64,000 nt of DNA from Diphasiastrum complanatum (Eukaryota; Streptophyta; Lycopodiopsida; Lycopodiales; Lycopodiaceae), in assembly GCA_029204225.1 (NCBI GenBank), contig CM055103.1, forward strand, positions 45,190,380 to 45,254,379, given 5' to 3'. Every line of letters begins with the position of its first letter. Position 1 is the first letter of the stretch. Below are positions 10,894 to 21,869 of the stretch, piece after piece. Both the position numbers and the translations under genes were made by a program. The notes under the pieces were generated by a model that made no database searches, was not told the DNA's origin, and saw only the letters and a list, made by a program, of their open reading frames with translations.

Positions 10894-12294
10894 TTACTCA
10901 AAAGCCCATTGATTTTCTCGCCTTACATCCTCTTCCTCATCTGGTGTGAAGTCATTCTTGATGTTGAAAGTTTTACGAATCTCTTCTGGTGTCTTTCCCT
11001 TGATCATATCAGCAATCGTTTGGCATGTTAAATCCAACAACCTTTCGATATCTAGATAATTTGCAGCCTGTAAAAAAAAATATGACCATGTTAGAGACAA
11101 TTGTACAATTTTGAAACAAGGAAACTTCCTACCACATAGATCAATATCCAAGTTTCAACATTTTTCTACTTGCAAATTCACACATAGTAAGCTTTAAATG
11201 AAAAATCAAAGACTAGCTTTTCCATAAGGGTACGACTCTGACCACAAGAATGACTCTTAGTTACTACTCTCAAAAGCATTCCACCTATGTTTCTTGTTAT
11301 GTGAATGGATCACCTACTACGTCAACCACATGTAACTGCATCAATAGATTTGTGTTGTCAAAAATTGATAAACCTCCAAGCTTTATTAGAGCCATGACAT
11401 GCCACTTCTTTCTTTTTTGGTTTTATAAAGGGTTTAGGGTTTATGTGTTGGTGTTTAATTTAAGTGTTTAGAAAAAAAAAATTCAATAATTGACTTTTTT
11501 GGGGTTTCTTTTATTTTTTGGTTAAATTTAAATGCGTTCTGGACATCGATCCACTGTCTGGAACCCTAGTGCTCCGAAACGCTCATTTCGAATCGCTGTT
11601 GCAGCAGATCGCAGTCCACTGCAACAATGATTGGTGACCACTGACAGTAAATGAATGACTCGAGCCCCCAAAGTAAGACAAGATAGGTTACACATCATTT
11701 GCCATGTGCTCCATCAAAGCTCAAGGCGTATCTAAAGTGAAACCAATCAGATACCGGCTAGAGACTCTCCTCTCAGCCATAGGCCTCAAAGCAAAGCCTC
11801 CTCCGAGCCCAAAGCACTAATCATCTATGGCATGATCAATTACACATGCAGAACCTAACAAGCTCTTCAGGTCAGATGACACAATCCAAAATCAAGCAGA
11901 TCTTAGCGCAGTTAGTAACAATCCTCCAAATAAACCTAAAAATTCAAGTCCATAAACTGAAACCCCAGCTAGCCAACATTCAAAAGCTGGAAGCACAAAC
12001 CACAATGAGTTCAAACAGAGTCTCTTGATCGACTTTGACAAAATCTGCATCCCAGGCCTTGACGTCCTCCTCCGAAATCGCCTTTTCATCACTAGATTTG
12101 TGCAGGTCCAAATGATACTTACAGTATTCGATAACCTTGGCGAGTATCTTCCCTGTGACATTAGGAAGAGGGACGGCACTGGCTTTGCCGGTATCCTCAA
12201 TCACAAACTTCAGGATCTGAGATTGGAAGGCGACTGCTTCTTCCACCTCAAATATGTGACCCTCAGAGCTCATCAGCTCTACTTTCGAAGACAT
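10894..12294 (-). CDS. SKP1: SKP1-like protein of SCF ubiquitin ligases (two exons)
   Basis: SKP1 is the adaptor that joins an F-box protein to cullin-1 in SCF E3 ubiquitin ligases, in nucleus and cytosol. Exon 1 is 12294-12001 (98 codons) and exon 2 is 11067-10894 (57 codons plus TAA). Together they give 155 residues, the usual family length. The start [12 protein letters not shown] follows in-frame codons without homology. Residues 1 to about 62 form the BTB/POZ-like fold ([19 protein letters not shown]). The Skp1 C-terminal domain follows ([16 protein letters not shown], then [24 protein letters not shown]), ending [18 protein letters not shown], the F-box-binding helices. The intron of about 930 bp is phase 0, with GTTTGT donor and TACAG acceptor. 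Taking the donor after GTG gives ELIVAANYL, with Val where most family members have Leu. Using the GT three bases earlier would drop that residue. No lesion is visible, and the intron argues against a processed copy. Confidence 0.95.
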
Positions 12295-12370
12295 ATCTGC
12301 TCTGCCTGTCTTCCTCCTCACAAAAAAAAGAGCGGAAGAAATGAATGGAAAAAGGTGATGGATCGGATGG

Positions 12371-12380
12371 CAATATATAC
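12371..12380 (-). promoter_or_regulatory. TATA box of SKP1
   Basis: The minus strand reads TAGTATATATTGCC about 80 bases before the SKP1 start codon. This would place initiation roughly 45-50 bases before the ATG. It is a good plant TATA box by position and sequence, though no transcript end is known here. Confidence 0.6.
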
Positions 12381-12428
12381 TAACAGAAAAGAGAAGAGCG
12401 ACGGGTCGCGTGACCACTTGGATCTTTG

Positions 12429-12436
12429 CCACGTGG
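12429..12436. promoter_or_regulatory. G-box upstream of SKP1
   Basis: CCACGTGG, a perfect palindromic G-box, lies about 50 bases upstream of the TATA box. In plants such sites bind bZIP and bHLH factors. The role here is inferred from position only. Confidence 0.5.
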
Positions 12437-12479
12437 ATTATTTTCAGTGGTTGGTACAAATAATTATAAATAATTTCTG

Positions 12480-13350
12480 AAATTTGTATTAAATTTTATT
12501 TTTTTTATGATTAAGTTAAATTCTGAAATTTGTATTAAATTTTATTTTTTTATGATTAAGCTAAATTTTAAACCTGTCACGTATTTAAAACATATTTAAA
12601 TAAAGGATGAAGCTCGTTTTAGAGAGATTACGTTAAATATTCAGTTTGCTTCTCTTCTCGTGTCCGCGTGGGTTTCTGCATGTCTCATGTCTCACTCAGA
12701 ACAACTTTGATCTCGTTAAATTGATATGCCTGAACGCGCCCAATATTTCCTTTCGGCTTCAATTCATTTCGAAGATCAATATCCGTGACAAGATTTAGAT
12801 ACAGAGGATCAACTTGGTATGTCAGAATAGATGTATGCTATTTTGTTAAACTTTGTGTCCAAAATCTTCAGAAGATTGCAGAATTGTTGATTTGCAGATT
12901 GGTTTTCTTTTTGCTATTAAAGCTACATAGGTGCGCTTAAGCATGCGTCTGACTGGAAGGGGGAGGGGGGAGGTGTGGGACGTGAGAATTTATATTGTAC
13001 ATACACGAAGATTAGCTTCAAGGCATTCGCCATTACCGTTCCTCATGCTCACCTCTTTCGGAAGCTCCTCATCATACTTTTGCAGCGAAGAATAAGTGTG
13101 GAAAGAATGATCACTATGTTGTCTGTTCTGTTGTTTTGTTCTGAAGTTGGAAAAAATCATCGCTGCGAATTTGTTGTTGCTGGTTGATAGATGAGAAAGC
13201 TTATAGTAGAAGAAGTTGTGCAATATTAAAGTGCTATTTGTATGTGCAAGAGTCTCTGTATTACCACGTTTTGGGAGCTTGAAGTGTATTGGAAGTGAGA
13301 AACTATTACAAACCTGTCAGTACGTTTAAGAGGAGTATATTGTGAAAAAT
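12480..13350. other. SKP1 upstream region, no gene recognised
   Basis: AT-rich with an imperfect duplication at 12465-12560: TCTGAAATTTGTATTAAATT occurs twice, about 43 bp apart. A G-run (GGGGGAGGGGGGAGG) lies at about 12959-12973. The short ORFs have no recognisable content. Confidence 0.5.
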
Positions 13351-13539
13351 TGTCAAAAATCTATCTTGGTTATTTTATGGTTTTATGTTTGTGAGTACAT
13401 TTCACATGTGTAGAGCATGTTCCCACATGTGTAAAATAGTTAGAAATAGTTTATAATGTTGACTTTAGGGGCATCATAAAGATTGCTAGTCAAGCATCTT
13501 GGTGTTAGTAGGTGATAGGGCCAATTTTGGCTTTAGAAA
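13351..13539 (+). mobile_element. LTR-G fragment interrupted by Gypsy-E
   Basis: From TGTCAAAAATCTATCTTGG onward this 189-bp piece is about 95% identical to 41324-41512. The match stops exactly at 13540, where the Gypsy-E LTR starts, whereas at 41.5 kb the sequence continues. It carries two CACATGTG palindromes. The missing right half was not found beyond Gypsy-E, so that side was lost. Confidence 0.8.
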
Positions 13540-14760
13540 TGTCGTACTATAACAACAAGGTTAATACATATTTTATAGTAAATAATGTCGTTCCCACAGA
13601 GGACAGCGTTAGAAAGTTATGTTTTTGGTACAATTATGGCAAGAGTGTTATTCTGGTTGTCGACAAACATTAAAAAGTAACCAGTATTACTTATGTTTGG
13701 AATGGGTAATGTTAATAAATTTAGAACAACAATCTGGCCTCTATCGAATTGAATGAAGCGCGTTCTACAGATGAGATGTTATCAGGGTAGTACAGCAGTA
13801 CTGCACTCTGGCTGATTAAGGTGTCAACAGAGAATCGAGAATTGTTCGATGTATTCGCGTCTGTGCAGACAATTAATTAATCGCGTTTGCGAACTATTCG
13901 TCTGTAGACAGAAGTCCTCAACAACTAAAGCCCAACTCAATGGTTAAAGAACACAAAGAGTTTTAGAACACGTTAGAAACTTATGGCAATGCCAATCAGG
14001 AAAACAAATCAAAGACTCAATTCTTCAGACAGGGACTGTCATCTCATGTGTATACATACAACTTTATTCAATGATCGTGCTAGACTGTACCAAAGATAGT
14101 CGTTATTTGAGTGCCGAAAAGAAAGTATTTGCGACAGACGAATAAGATGGTTTAAAGACAGTTCTTTAGAGCATGCTTTACGGAAACACAGCAAACGACT
14201 GTAATGCACTAAAGCGACTGTTTGATCAGAGAGTAATTCATGAAATGCGTTAGAGATTGTTAGCAGACTCAAGATCACTCACACTCAGCAGTGCGGAGAA
14301 CAGAGATAAGAGAGAATAACTCACAAAACTCTTTTCACTTCTTCAATCTCTTACATAAGCATAAACTCTTCTCTCTCGATGATCGAGACTGAAGTGTGAG
14401 ATCTATATCAACAGGTGCGTCACTCCCGCGAAAGGGTCTAGTTAACAATTAGACTGAAAATACGTTCAACTTTACCATAGGAGGTATACTTAACTATGAG
14501 TTAAAGTTACGCTAGTTTATCATGTCTTTTCGTATCTAGTCGTTTCGTATGGATGACCTAGTAAAGGTTATTCAAGACAATGTCTTTTCCTTTTAAAGGT
14601 CTTGCCCTTAATTACAAGGCAAGTACTTCGGAGATATATTCCCAAAAAATGACTTAGGCTTCTTCATGATTTATACTTAACCAGCTCATATCTTCATTTT
14701 CGAGTATATCATGCCATATTTATGTTGATATTCAATATTTAACATTTTCGTGGCATCACA
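13540..14760 (-). mobile_element. Gypsy-E 3' LTR
   Basis: The LTR runs from TGTCGTACTATAAC at 13540 to ...TGGCATCACA at 14760, so on the minus strand it starts TGTGATGCCACG. A purine tract (GAGGAAGGGGATA on the minus strand) sits immediately before it, as a polypurine tract should. The left end coincides with the break in LTR-G and with homology to the Gypsy-F LTR. Its length, 1221 bp, is typical of gypsy. The matching 5' LTR is not visible near 20.2-20.7 kb, so the element is truncated. Confidence 0.75.
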
Positions 14761-15016
14761 TATCCCCTTCCTCAAATGTGAAACGTCCCTGTGAACATAT
14801 CATCTTTATTTCAAGGATTATTCGAGAAACATTCTTGTTCGTCAGATTTTCGTTAAGGCGAAAAGATATTTCTTCATGTATTTCGTCCTTTAGATATTTC
14901 TTCATCTTAGAGAATATGTGTTTTACTGTTTCTTTGATTGAATAGGTTGTTTTGAATTGATCTTTGAATTGTTGATGAAAACTAGAATCAAACTTCAAAA
15001 CATCTGCAAACTTCAA
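14756..15016 (-). CDS. small ORF at the 3' end of Gypsy-E, unknown function
   Basis: This is an 86-codon frame rich in Lys, Glu and Phe (MKFADVLKFDSSFHQQ... ending GRFTFEEGDM). The polypurine tract encodes its last residues, and the stop codon lies inside the first bases of the LTR. It has no motif I recognise. It may be the tail of the larger extra reading frame upstream (15070-15700), broken by stops, or chance coding. Only the open frame and its exact fit to the LTR edge support it. Confidence 0.3.
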   Translation of the reverse strand: MKFADVLKFDSSFHQQFKDQFKTTYSIKETVKHIFSKMKKYLKDEIHEEISFRLNENLTNKNVSRIILEIKMICSQGRFTFEEGDM

Positions 15017-15069
15017 ATAAAATCAGCATCCCATAGAAACATCACCACGACAAAGACACGAATGAATAT

Positions 15070-15700
15070 TCATGAATGATTCAATTCTTCATATAACTTC
15101 TGAGCAAGCTCCAAGTTCTGTTGAGCTTCAATCAAGAGCAAATATTCTTTTGATTTTGGATAGCGGCCAACTGGTAAGTTGCCGAATTCTTCTAACTTAA
15201 CCGGGAGTAATGTTCCATCGAACAACTCCTGGGTTAACTTGGTATCTTCATCTGAATCACTTCGTAGAGTGATTTCTTTACAGTAACGAGCTGAAAATCT
15301 AATAAAATTGATTTTAACATAAAGATTTTGAACAAAAAATAATGTCTTCGTCGCAAAGGTACCAAACTGCCAAAATGTATATGTACAGAATTGCTTATAA
15401 CAGAATGACTTCCTTCGATCTTGCAAATTATGGCGAATCTCCGCAAAATATTCTGCAAGGTTTCGCTCTCAATCCACATAAAGACTGAATAATTCCGGAT
15501 TAGCCATATTTATATTTATTAATAACCTGCATCGTCGAAGGCACCTAAATCTGCAACAACTTGTGGTTTGTATAGCTGAACTGCGACTTTCGCTTCTAAA
15601 AATGTCACTTATTATCTTCGTTCCGCAAAAATTGAAGTTCTTTGATAAAAATATATTCGAGAGCATACATAGCCGAAGAGCCTATGTATAACTCTGCCAA
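15070..15700 (-). pseudogene. extra coding region behind Gypsy-E integrase, broken
   Basis: Several overlapping minus frames (15070-15426, 15234-15479, 15469-15666) fill the space between the coiled-coil ORF and the 3' end. The longest ends KSKEYLLLIEAQQ...LAQKLYEEL, a Glu/Leu-rich helical stretch. Another part reads VAVQLYKPQVVADLGAF. Stops separate the parts. Some plant gypsy lineages carry additional or env-like ORFs in this place, but no transmembrane or envelope-like signature is visible and I assign no function. Confidence 0.35.
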
Positions 15701-15964
15701 TCCGAAAGGTACGACCTGGAATTTACCCTGGATTATGCCCCAGCAAAGACATCCTTTCTGCTCGATAGAAAGCTGGGCCCATAACTAGAGAAAGTCGTCC
15801 TTCTCCCAAGGTCGCTTCCAATCGTCGAAGGCAATGCCTACTGCGCTTGGTAGCATCATGTAATCCACATGCCATTGCAACTCAATATTAAAAGCATGTG
15901 GACACCATTTCCAGAAGCGGACAGCAAATGCACGGAATTTGTCAGCACATACCTTCGACTGATT

Positions 15965-16498
15965 TCACCGCATTCGCTTTGGCTGTGTAGATGTATTTGC
16001 CAAATCCCGAGTTTGCAACTCAGCAGCCAGCTTCTGATCTTCCATTTGTTGCTTTTGATTCGACAGCTCTTGTTCGAGCTGGTCAATCTTCGCGACAGCC
16101 TCCAAGAATTCTGGATGGTCTGAGGCTCCGGTGTAGGCAGACATAGCTTGGAGTTGTTGTGTGAGTTCATCAATTCGTAGAAGGGCATGAAGATAGTCAT
16201 CGTGTGCATCGGGCCCGCTGCAAGATGGGGTGGCATCACTGGAGAGCTCCTTCAGCTTCGCCAACTCTTCCTCGACAAGAGCCTTCGCATCCTCGAGCGG
16301 TTGTAAGAACTCGACTCGAAAATTTTCGAGCATCTGGCCTTGGAGCTGGTTCAGCTTCGTGAGATCGACAGTGATTGACCCTGCAGTGGTGCTCAGAGAC
16401 AGAGCAACTTCTGCCTTTAGTCTTGTCATTCGCTCCTCCTGTAAATGTTTCTGGAGCGCGACATTATGTTGATTTGCAGCCAAAAGTTGGTTATACAT
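15965..16498 (-). CDS. coiled-coil ORF downstream of Gypsy-E integrase
   Basis: This is a 177-codon frame, uninterrupted although the neighbouring pol is full of stops. It is dominated by heptad-like runs: QHNVALQKHLQEERMTRLKAE (21-42), LNQLQGQMLENF (about 50), EDAKALVEEELAKLKEL (72-90), RIDELTQQLQAM (115-126) and KIDQLEQELSNQKQQMEDQK (140-160), ending STQPKRMR. It overlaps the end of the integrase frame at about 16500, so it could once have been a C-terminal extension by frameshift or a separate ORF. I recognise no family. The prediction is a long, partly broken coiled coil, acidic overall, with no membrane segment. It may be an assembly or accessory protein of the element, but this is inference. 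Confidence 0.45.
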   Translation of the reverse strand: MYNQLLAANQHNVALQKHLQEERMTRLKAEVALSLSTTAGSITVDLTKLNQLQGQMLENFRVEFLQPLEDAKALVEEELAKLKELSSDATPSCSGPDAHDDYLHALLRIDELTQQLQAMSAYTGASDHPEFLEAVAKIDQLEQELSNQKQQMEDQKLAAELQTRDLANTSTQPKRMR

Positions 16499-16499
16499 T

Positions 16500-19400
16500 C
16501 TGCATCTGTTCGTTGAGCTTGAATACGAAAGGTTTTCACCTCAAATTCAATTGGCAAAATAGGATGCATACCATATGTAAGAAAATATGGTGTATGTTTT
16601 GTCGTGATTTTCTCTATGTTGCAATAAGCCCAGAGTACTTATGGTAGTTTCTGATCCCAATCCGTTGCATGTGCAATAGTAATTTTGTCCAGGATCTTAC
16701 ATAAGATTCCATTAGCTCTTTCTGTCAACCCATTTGCTTTTGGATTATACGGTGTAGTTTTTATGTGTCAGCAACTGTAGAGTGTCATTTAAAAAATGTG
16801 TACCTCGGTCACTTACTAGTTCGAGTGGACAACCATATCTTGTGATTATACTTTTGAATAAGAACGTCGCGACAGTTTTCGCATTGTTTCGTTTCGTCGC
16901 CTCTGCTTCAACGTTCTTGGTAGCATAATCCATTGCAACTAGAATATAACGACATTTCATATGTCAGGTAACAGGTTTGATTGGACCGACAAAATCAATC
17001 CCCCACTTCTCGAATGGTGCAAGAGGCAGGATCGGTGTCAACAGCCAATTCATTGCTTTTGCAGGCTTACCAGATCTTTGGCATGGATCACATGAACGAA
17101 TAAAATTTGATACATCCTTGAACATGGTTGGCCACCAATACTTGGCAGTCAATATCTTATTAACTATATTCTTCAAAGCAAAATGTCCACCAGCATCTTC
17201 TGAGTGTAAGGCTTTAACGACCTTTTTAATGTCTTCAGTTTTGAGACATCTTTGCAGTTGATGGTCAGCACCAAGCTTGTATAGAACGTTGTTAATAATT
17301 GTATAAGGTGCTACCTTATATTGAAAAATTGTCTTTTGCTCCAAATCATAACCATCCGGATATATCTGATCCTTAAGATAAGTAATAATATCAGAATATA
17401 GCGAATTTGTAGATGAAATCTCGAATAAATGTTCGTCTGAAAAATCATCATTGATAGGATCTTCAGTTTTTCTGGTGCTGAGTCGCGATAGATAATCAGC
17501 ATTCGTATGATATTTTCCTTGACAAAGCTCTACTTGATAAGTAAATTCTTGCAAAAGTAGAACCCATCGAGCAATTCGTCCTGATAGATCTGGTTTATTT
17601 ACAAGATACTTAAGAGCATAATCATCCACATGAAAAATAAATACATATCCCAGCAAATAATGCTGAAATTTTTTAACAATGAAAATCATGCCAAGTGCTT
17701 CCCTTTATGTAGCCGAATAATTTTTCTGTGATGCATTGAGTTGTCGACTCGCATAGTAGATGGGATGATCCTTCTTTTGGTCATCCTTCTGGCTTAGACA
17801 GACGCCAATAGCAAATGCAGAAACATCCACATAACTGTGAAATAAAATAGCCCAGTTGGGTGGTCTCAGAATAGGAGCATTGATCAACCTTTGCTTAAGA
17901 TCTTCGAATGCTTTCTGTTGTTCATTCATCCACAAGTATTCCACTTGTTTCTTCAGTAGATGTGTAAGAGAGGCAACAATAGAAGCATGATTTTGAATAA
18001 ATCTCCTGTAATAGCCAACATGTCCTAAGAAAGCTCTTAGTTCACATAAATTGGTTGGTATCTGGAGATTCTTTATAAGCTCGACTATATCTTTGTCGAC
18101 TTCTGTTCCTCTGTTAGATATTCTGTGTCCGAGCAATATTCTTTCTTTCATACCAAAAAAATATTTCTTTGGATGAAGAGATAAACAAGTATCTCGATAC
18201 CGTTGCAATGTTAATTTCAGCTTCTGCAGGTGTGTCTTTATATCACTGTATACACAGAAATCATCAATAAATATTTTGAGAAAAGTTCTCAGGAAGGCAG
18301 CAAAAATTAACGTCATGATTCGCTGAAAAGTCGTTGGTGCGTTACAAAGACCAAAGGGCATTTTGTTGATCTAGGATGAAATCAGTGAAAGGCAGAGGAT
18401 GATGGTCCTTCCTTGTGGCAGCATTGAGTTTGCGGAAATTCTGGCATATTCGTATTTTGCCAGTCTTCTTCTTTGGGACGACAACAATGGGTAAAAACCA
18501 TTCACTACTTAATACGGGATAGATTATACCTGCCTTAAGGTGCTTGTTAAGTTCGTCCTTAACCATGAGAGAGTACTTAGGATTGAGACGATATTGTCTC
18601 TGTCGCATAGCTACAACATCTTCCTTAAGATCAATTCGATGCTCTCCGAATTCTGCAAGTATACCCTTCAAATCGTCGAGCGACCAGGCAAAAACGTCTT
18701 GATACTCTTTCAGTAGTTCAGTGAATTCCACTAAGTCCAATTCTCCAAGTGACTTTAAAACATGCACAAATCTGTCAGGTGCAAGTTCAATCAGTTCATT
18801 TGAATCTGGTAAAATGATACCTTCTATCATACTGGCCTTGGTATGGCCATGAATTTCGCGCATGGTTGACTCCACAGATGTTTTCTTGTCATCAACCTAG
18901 TTCTTGTTACCAAATTCATATTCAGATTCATCACTCGGATCGTTAGACACTTTCGAGTTCGTGTCTACAATGTTAATTTATTCATACGAAACATCCGCCT
19001 CAGCATTGCAGGCATCGAAAAATTCATCAGCATTCTCATAACATTCAAAGTACTGCACTTCAATATCAGATTTATTGGGAAAAAAATTCAAGGCATACGA
19101 ATATTCTTCTGATGTAAAGCTGGTGTCGGACAAAGGAGTTTCACCTTCATATTTGTCACGACTCTAGGTTATGATTTGTTCTGCTGTCTTACCTCGGTTA
19201 TTGGTCTCACCAGTCTGAAATCTTAGCTCTTTGGATTTCCAATGTACACTTGCGTTTGATAAAGCCAAGGTCGTCCAATCAGCACAGAATAGGATGACAA
19301 ACCGAGTGGTTTGATAACAATAAAATTCATTCTGAATGGCTTGGCTTGAATGTAGACAGTGACATCCTTCAGTTCTCCAACAGGTTTTCGTCGCGTCGAA

Positions 19401-20161
19401 TCAACTAACTTGATGTTTCGCTGTGTCGATTGAATGTCAGTCAGCCCCAGAGCATGAGCGGTGTCTTATGTTATTATATACACACTAGAACCAGAGTCAA
19501 TTGGCACTTTTTCGATCAGGCATCCCATAATGGTAATATCAATCTCAGGTGCACCGAGATCACCTAAATCGATAGACAAAACATCAGCATCTGGCAGAGA
19601 AACTTTTTTCTTCTTTTTGGACACAAAAAGGCCTTTCAATTGCTTTCTGTAATAAATGTTATATGCCAACAGCTGTTCAAAAGTAATGTTCGGACGAAGA
19701 GATCTGATATCAGTAACGATGTCATATTCTTTCATCCTTGATTTCGAGGTTGGTTTATCGATAACAGCACTAGACAATTTTGTCTTCGCGATTTCTTTGT
19801 CCTCTTCCTCAAAAGTGACCACTTTTTCTGCAGCAACTGTCTGAAGTTCAGCGTTGATGGTTTCCTTTGCTTCTGCTGAGATATCTTTTGCAAATAACTT
19901 CGCAGCATCGCGGTCATAGTCAGGGTCATCTTTGAGATCTTCCTTAGTCATAGATTTGTTCGTTGTTTTGCTAGAGGATTTCTTCTTTGAGTATTTTATA
20001 CACTTTGTCGAAGATTTCTAATCAGGTTTTGAAGAGCTTTTGCTTCTCGTTGTGACTTTGAATAATTTCTCCACGTCACTTCGCCAGGACTGATCTTCTA
20101 TCTTTGCCAATTTTTCTTCAATAACATCAATTCTCTACACAACAGCATCAGTTCCTGCCAT
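16500..20161 (-). pseudogene. Gypsy-E protease-RT-RNase H-integrase relic
   Basis: Read leftward: a Lys/Ser-rich N-terminal part from a Met at 20161, with a TAG within ten codons. Then comes retropepsin (VPIDSGSSVYIIT, then VLIGRPWL), RT (RQYRLNPKYS, VVVPKKKTGKIRICQNFRKLN, MPFGLCNAPTTFQRIM, FIDDFCVYSD, FLGHVGYYRRFI), RNase H (YVDVSAFAIGVCLSQ), the zinc finger GGHFALKNIV...CDPCQRSGK, and integrase (GIDFVGP, VSDRGTHFLN, NPKANGLTERANG), so all three catalytic acids are still readable. Many stops split it. At about 18360 the text jumps from FILDQQ to MPFGLC, removing roughly 45 residues of RT including the first catalytic Asp block. No gag knuckle or PBS is visible on the right. Confidence 0.85.
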
Positions 20162-20668
20162 GCACACGCAGAACCAAATGGGCAGAATGCGGCACTCCAC
20201 TAGATAAGATCACCCTCAATAATTTGAATTGGCCGAGAATTCCATCAGAGCATGGTTGGAATACGGATGTAGACGTCCGAAGGACTCTCACCTAATTCTT
20301 AACTAAGTATTTCAACTGTCCTGACCCAACAGTTCGCGCGGCAACAACTTATGCCCGAGACTTGGAGTATCTCATGGGAATCTAGAACAAGTGACAATTT
20401 TCTCCCACCGATATTCTTTGACCCAAATACGGCATTCGCATCGAAAAAAATAGAAGGCCAACTGCCAATAGCTCGAGTTTATTACCGAGCCGCACTCTCC
20501 GCTTTCAAGCATGGGTCGACCAATCAGCGTCCACAAGTCCCTTCACACTAATAAGGACTTGAAAAATATTGACAGGATAAACTTTATGGAAATTGTAACT
20601 AGTTACCTGATCCACCAGAGGTGAGTCAAGTGACCATTGTACTGAACCGACACTACTTCAGGCCGTGG
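20162..20668. other. no gene recognised
   Basis: About 500 bases between the Gypsy-E N-terminus and an LTR start. A 66-codon plus frame (20351-20551) has no recognisable content. A gag region and 5' LTR would be expected here and are not visible. Confidence 0.45.
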
Positions 20669-20822
20669 AACCTGTTGGGGGTATTTCCAACATAGAGCAA
20701 ATAAATAAAGTTGGTGAATAAATGTGTTATGAGGGCATGGCTTCATGTGTGTATAAGCCCATGGCCCAATGAGCACACAAGTTAAATGTAAATAGAAATA
20801 ATAGACTTGGGCCCTTTTATGT
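20669..20822 (+). mobile_element. truncated LTR of the Gypsy-G family
   Basis: The sequence from TGTTGGGGGTATTTCCAAC is the reverse complement of the LTR start at 45673 and matches it for about 150 bases, including AAATAAATAAAGTTGGTGAA and GACTTGGGCCCTTTT. Homology ends abruptly near 20822, so only the first fifth of the LTR remains. Confidence 0.75.
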
Positions 20823-20847
20823 TTGATGGTGAATAGATTTCTATTTA

Positions 20848-21593
20848 TAAAAACACTTTAAATCCTTCTATCCTAGAATATTTGATTCAATTGATGAATC
20901 AAAGTCATTAGTAGAATCCATGAAAAATCTACCATTTCTTCATGAAGAAGAATGGGATTTAGTGGTGTGCGACTTTCTTGAAAATTTGAGCAAAGAATTT
21001 TTTGAAATATCACCCTTTCACACCGATCCTAAAACAGATGATTCAAATCAATGTAATCCGATTTGTGTAGAGCATGGGAGAGACTTCACTTATGAAATTA
21101 AAGAGATGCGACATTATAACTCAATTATTTTGTGACTGTTAACCATAGTCCTATTGTGATTCAAAATTCAATTTTTTAAGTTGATGAAATCCTAGCAAAA
21201 TTTGGTATTGTATCAAATGGCAATCAGGAACAATCCATTACCAAGGATGTGAGTGTCCATACACTCACTGATATGGTGGACAAGTCTACCCAAAGTCCTG
21301 AAATGGACGATCAAAAGCTTGTCGAAGATGTGTCAGAATTGGGCCATCGATCCCCTAATAAACATCTTGATCACACTGAAAGTGTTCCCAACTCTGATGA
21401 GTTGGAGTGCGATGTTGGAAAATCGGGAGCTAAACCTGATCATAATACTGTGCAACTTTCATTAGTTGTTGGCGACTCCCTCTGTGTTAGACCAAGGCCT
21501 GTGTACGTATTGAAGATTGATCATTATGATGGAGAGAGAGGTGATAAAGCTGATATCTTTATACATAAACTAGTTGCTTGTGCCTGTCGTTGA
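20848..21593 (+). pseudogene. broken acidic coding region, unidentified
   Basis: Two plus frames (20920-21135 and 21170-21593) are separated by stops. They read FLHEEEWDLVVCDFLENLS and later DEILAKFGIVSNGNQEQSI, KSTQSPEMDDQKLVEDVS, and PRPVYVLKIDHYDGERG before a TGA at 21591. The product is rich in Asp, Glu and Ser. It lies behind an LTR fragment and before tandem repeats, so a retrotransposon gag or spacer region is the likeliest origin. I cannot name a family. Confidence 0.3.
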
Positions 21594-21790
21594 CGGGCAA
21601 TGGCGGCCAATCTAGGTGACGGCCGATGAATTGGAAATTTAGTATGTTGTTGACGGTCGATGACGACCAATCTAGATGACTGCCAATGATCTAGTGGGTA
21701 TTCCCGTCGTTGACGGGCAATGGACGACCGATCTAGGTGGTGGGCAAGCATTAGGAGGAAAGCCGATGGTCGTTGACGGGTGGTCATGTT
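21585..21790. repeat. GC-rich tandem repeat, about 60-bp unit
   Basis: The phrases GTCGTTGACGGGCAATGG, CGACCAATCTAGATGA and CCGATGAATTGG recur as degenerate units, for example GTTGACGGGCAATGGCGGCC, GTTGACGGTCGATGACGACC, GTTGACGGGCAATGGACGACC and GTTGACGGGTGGTC. This gives three to four copies. Its base composition differs from the AT-rich surroundings. Confidence 0.75.
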
Positions 21791-21869
21791 GGAAATTGAT
21801 GGTTTATCAAAGGTGATTGGCTGATATCGAATTCAGAGGAGCTTTGATCAAAACAGAGGCTCAAATATC

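Noticed and set aside
11892-12200. 102-codon minus frame inside SKP1
   Set aside because: It overlaps exon 1 in another frame and has no homology; it is a shadow of SKP1.
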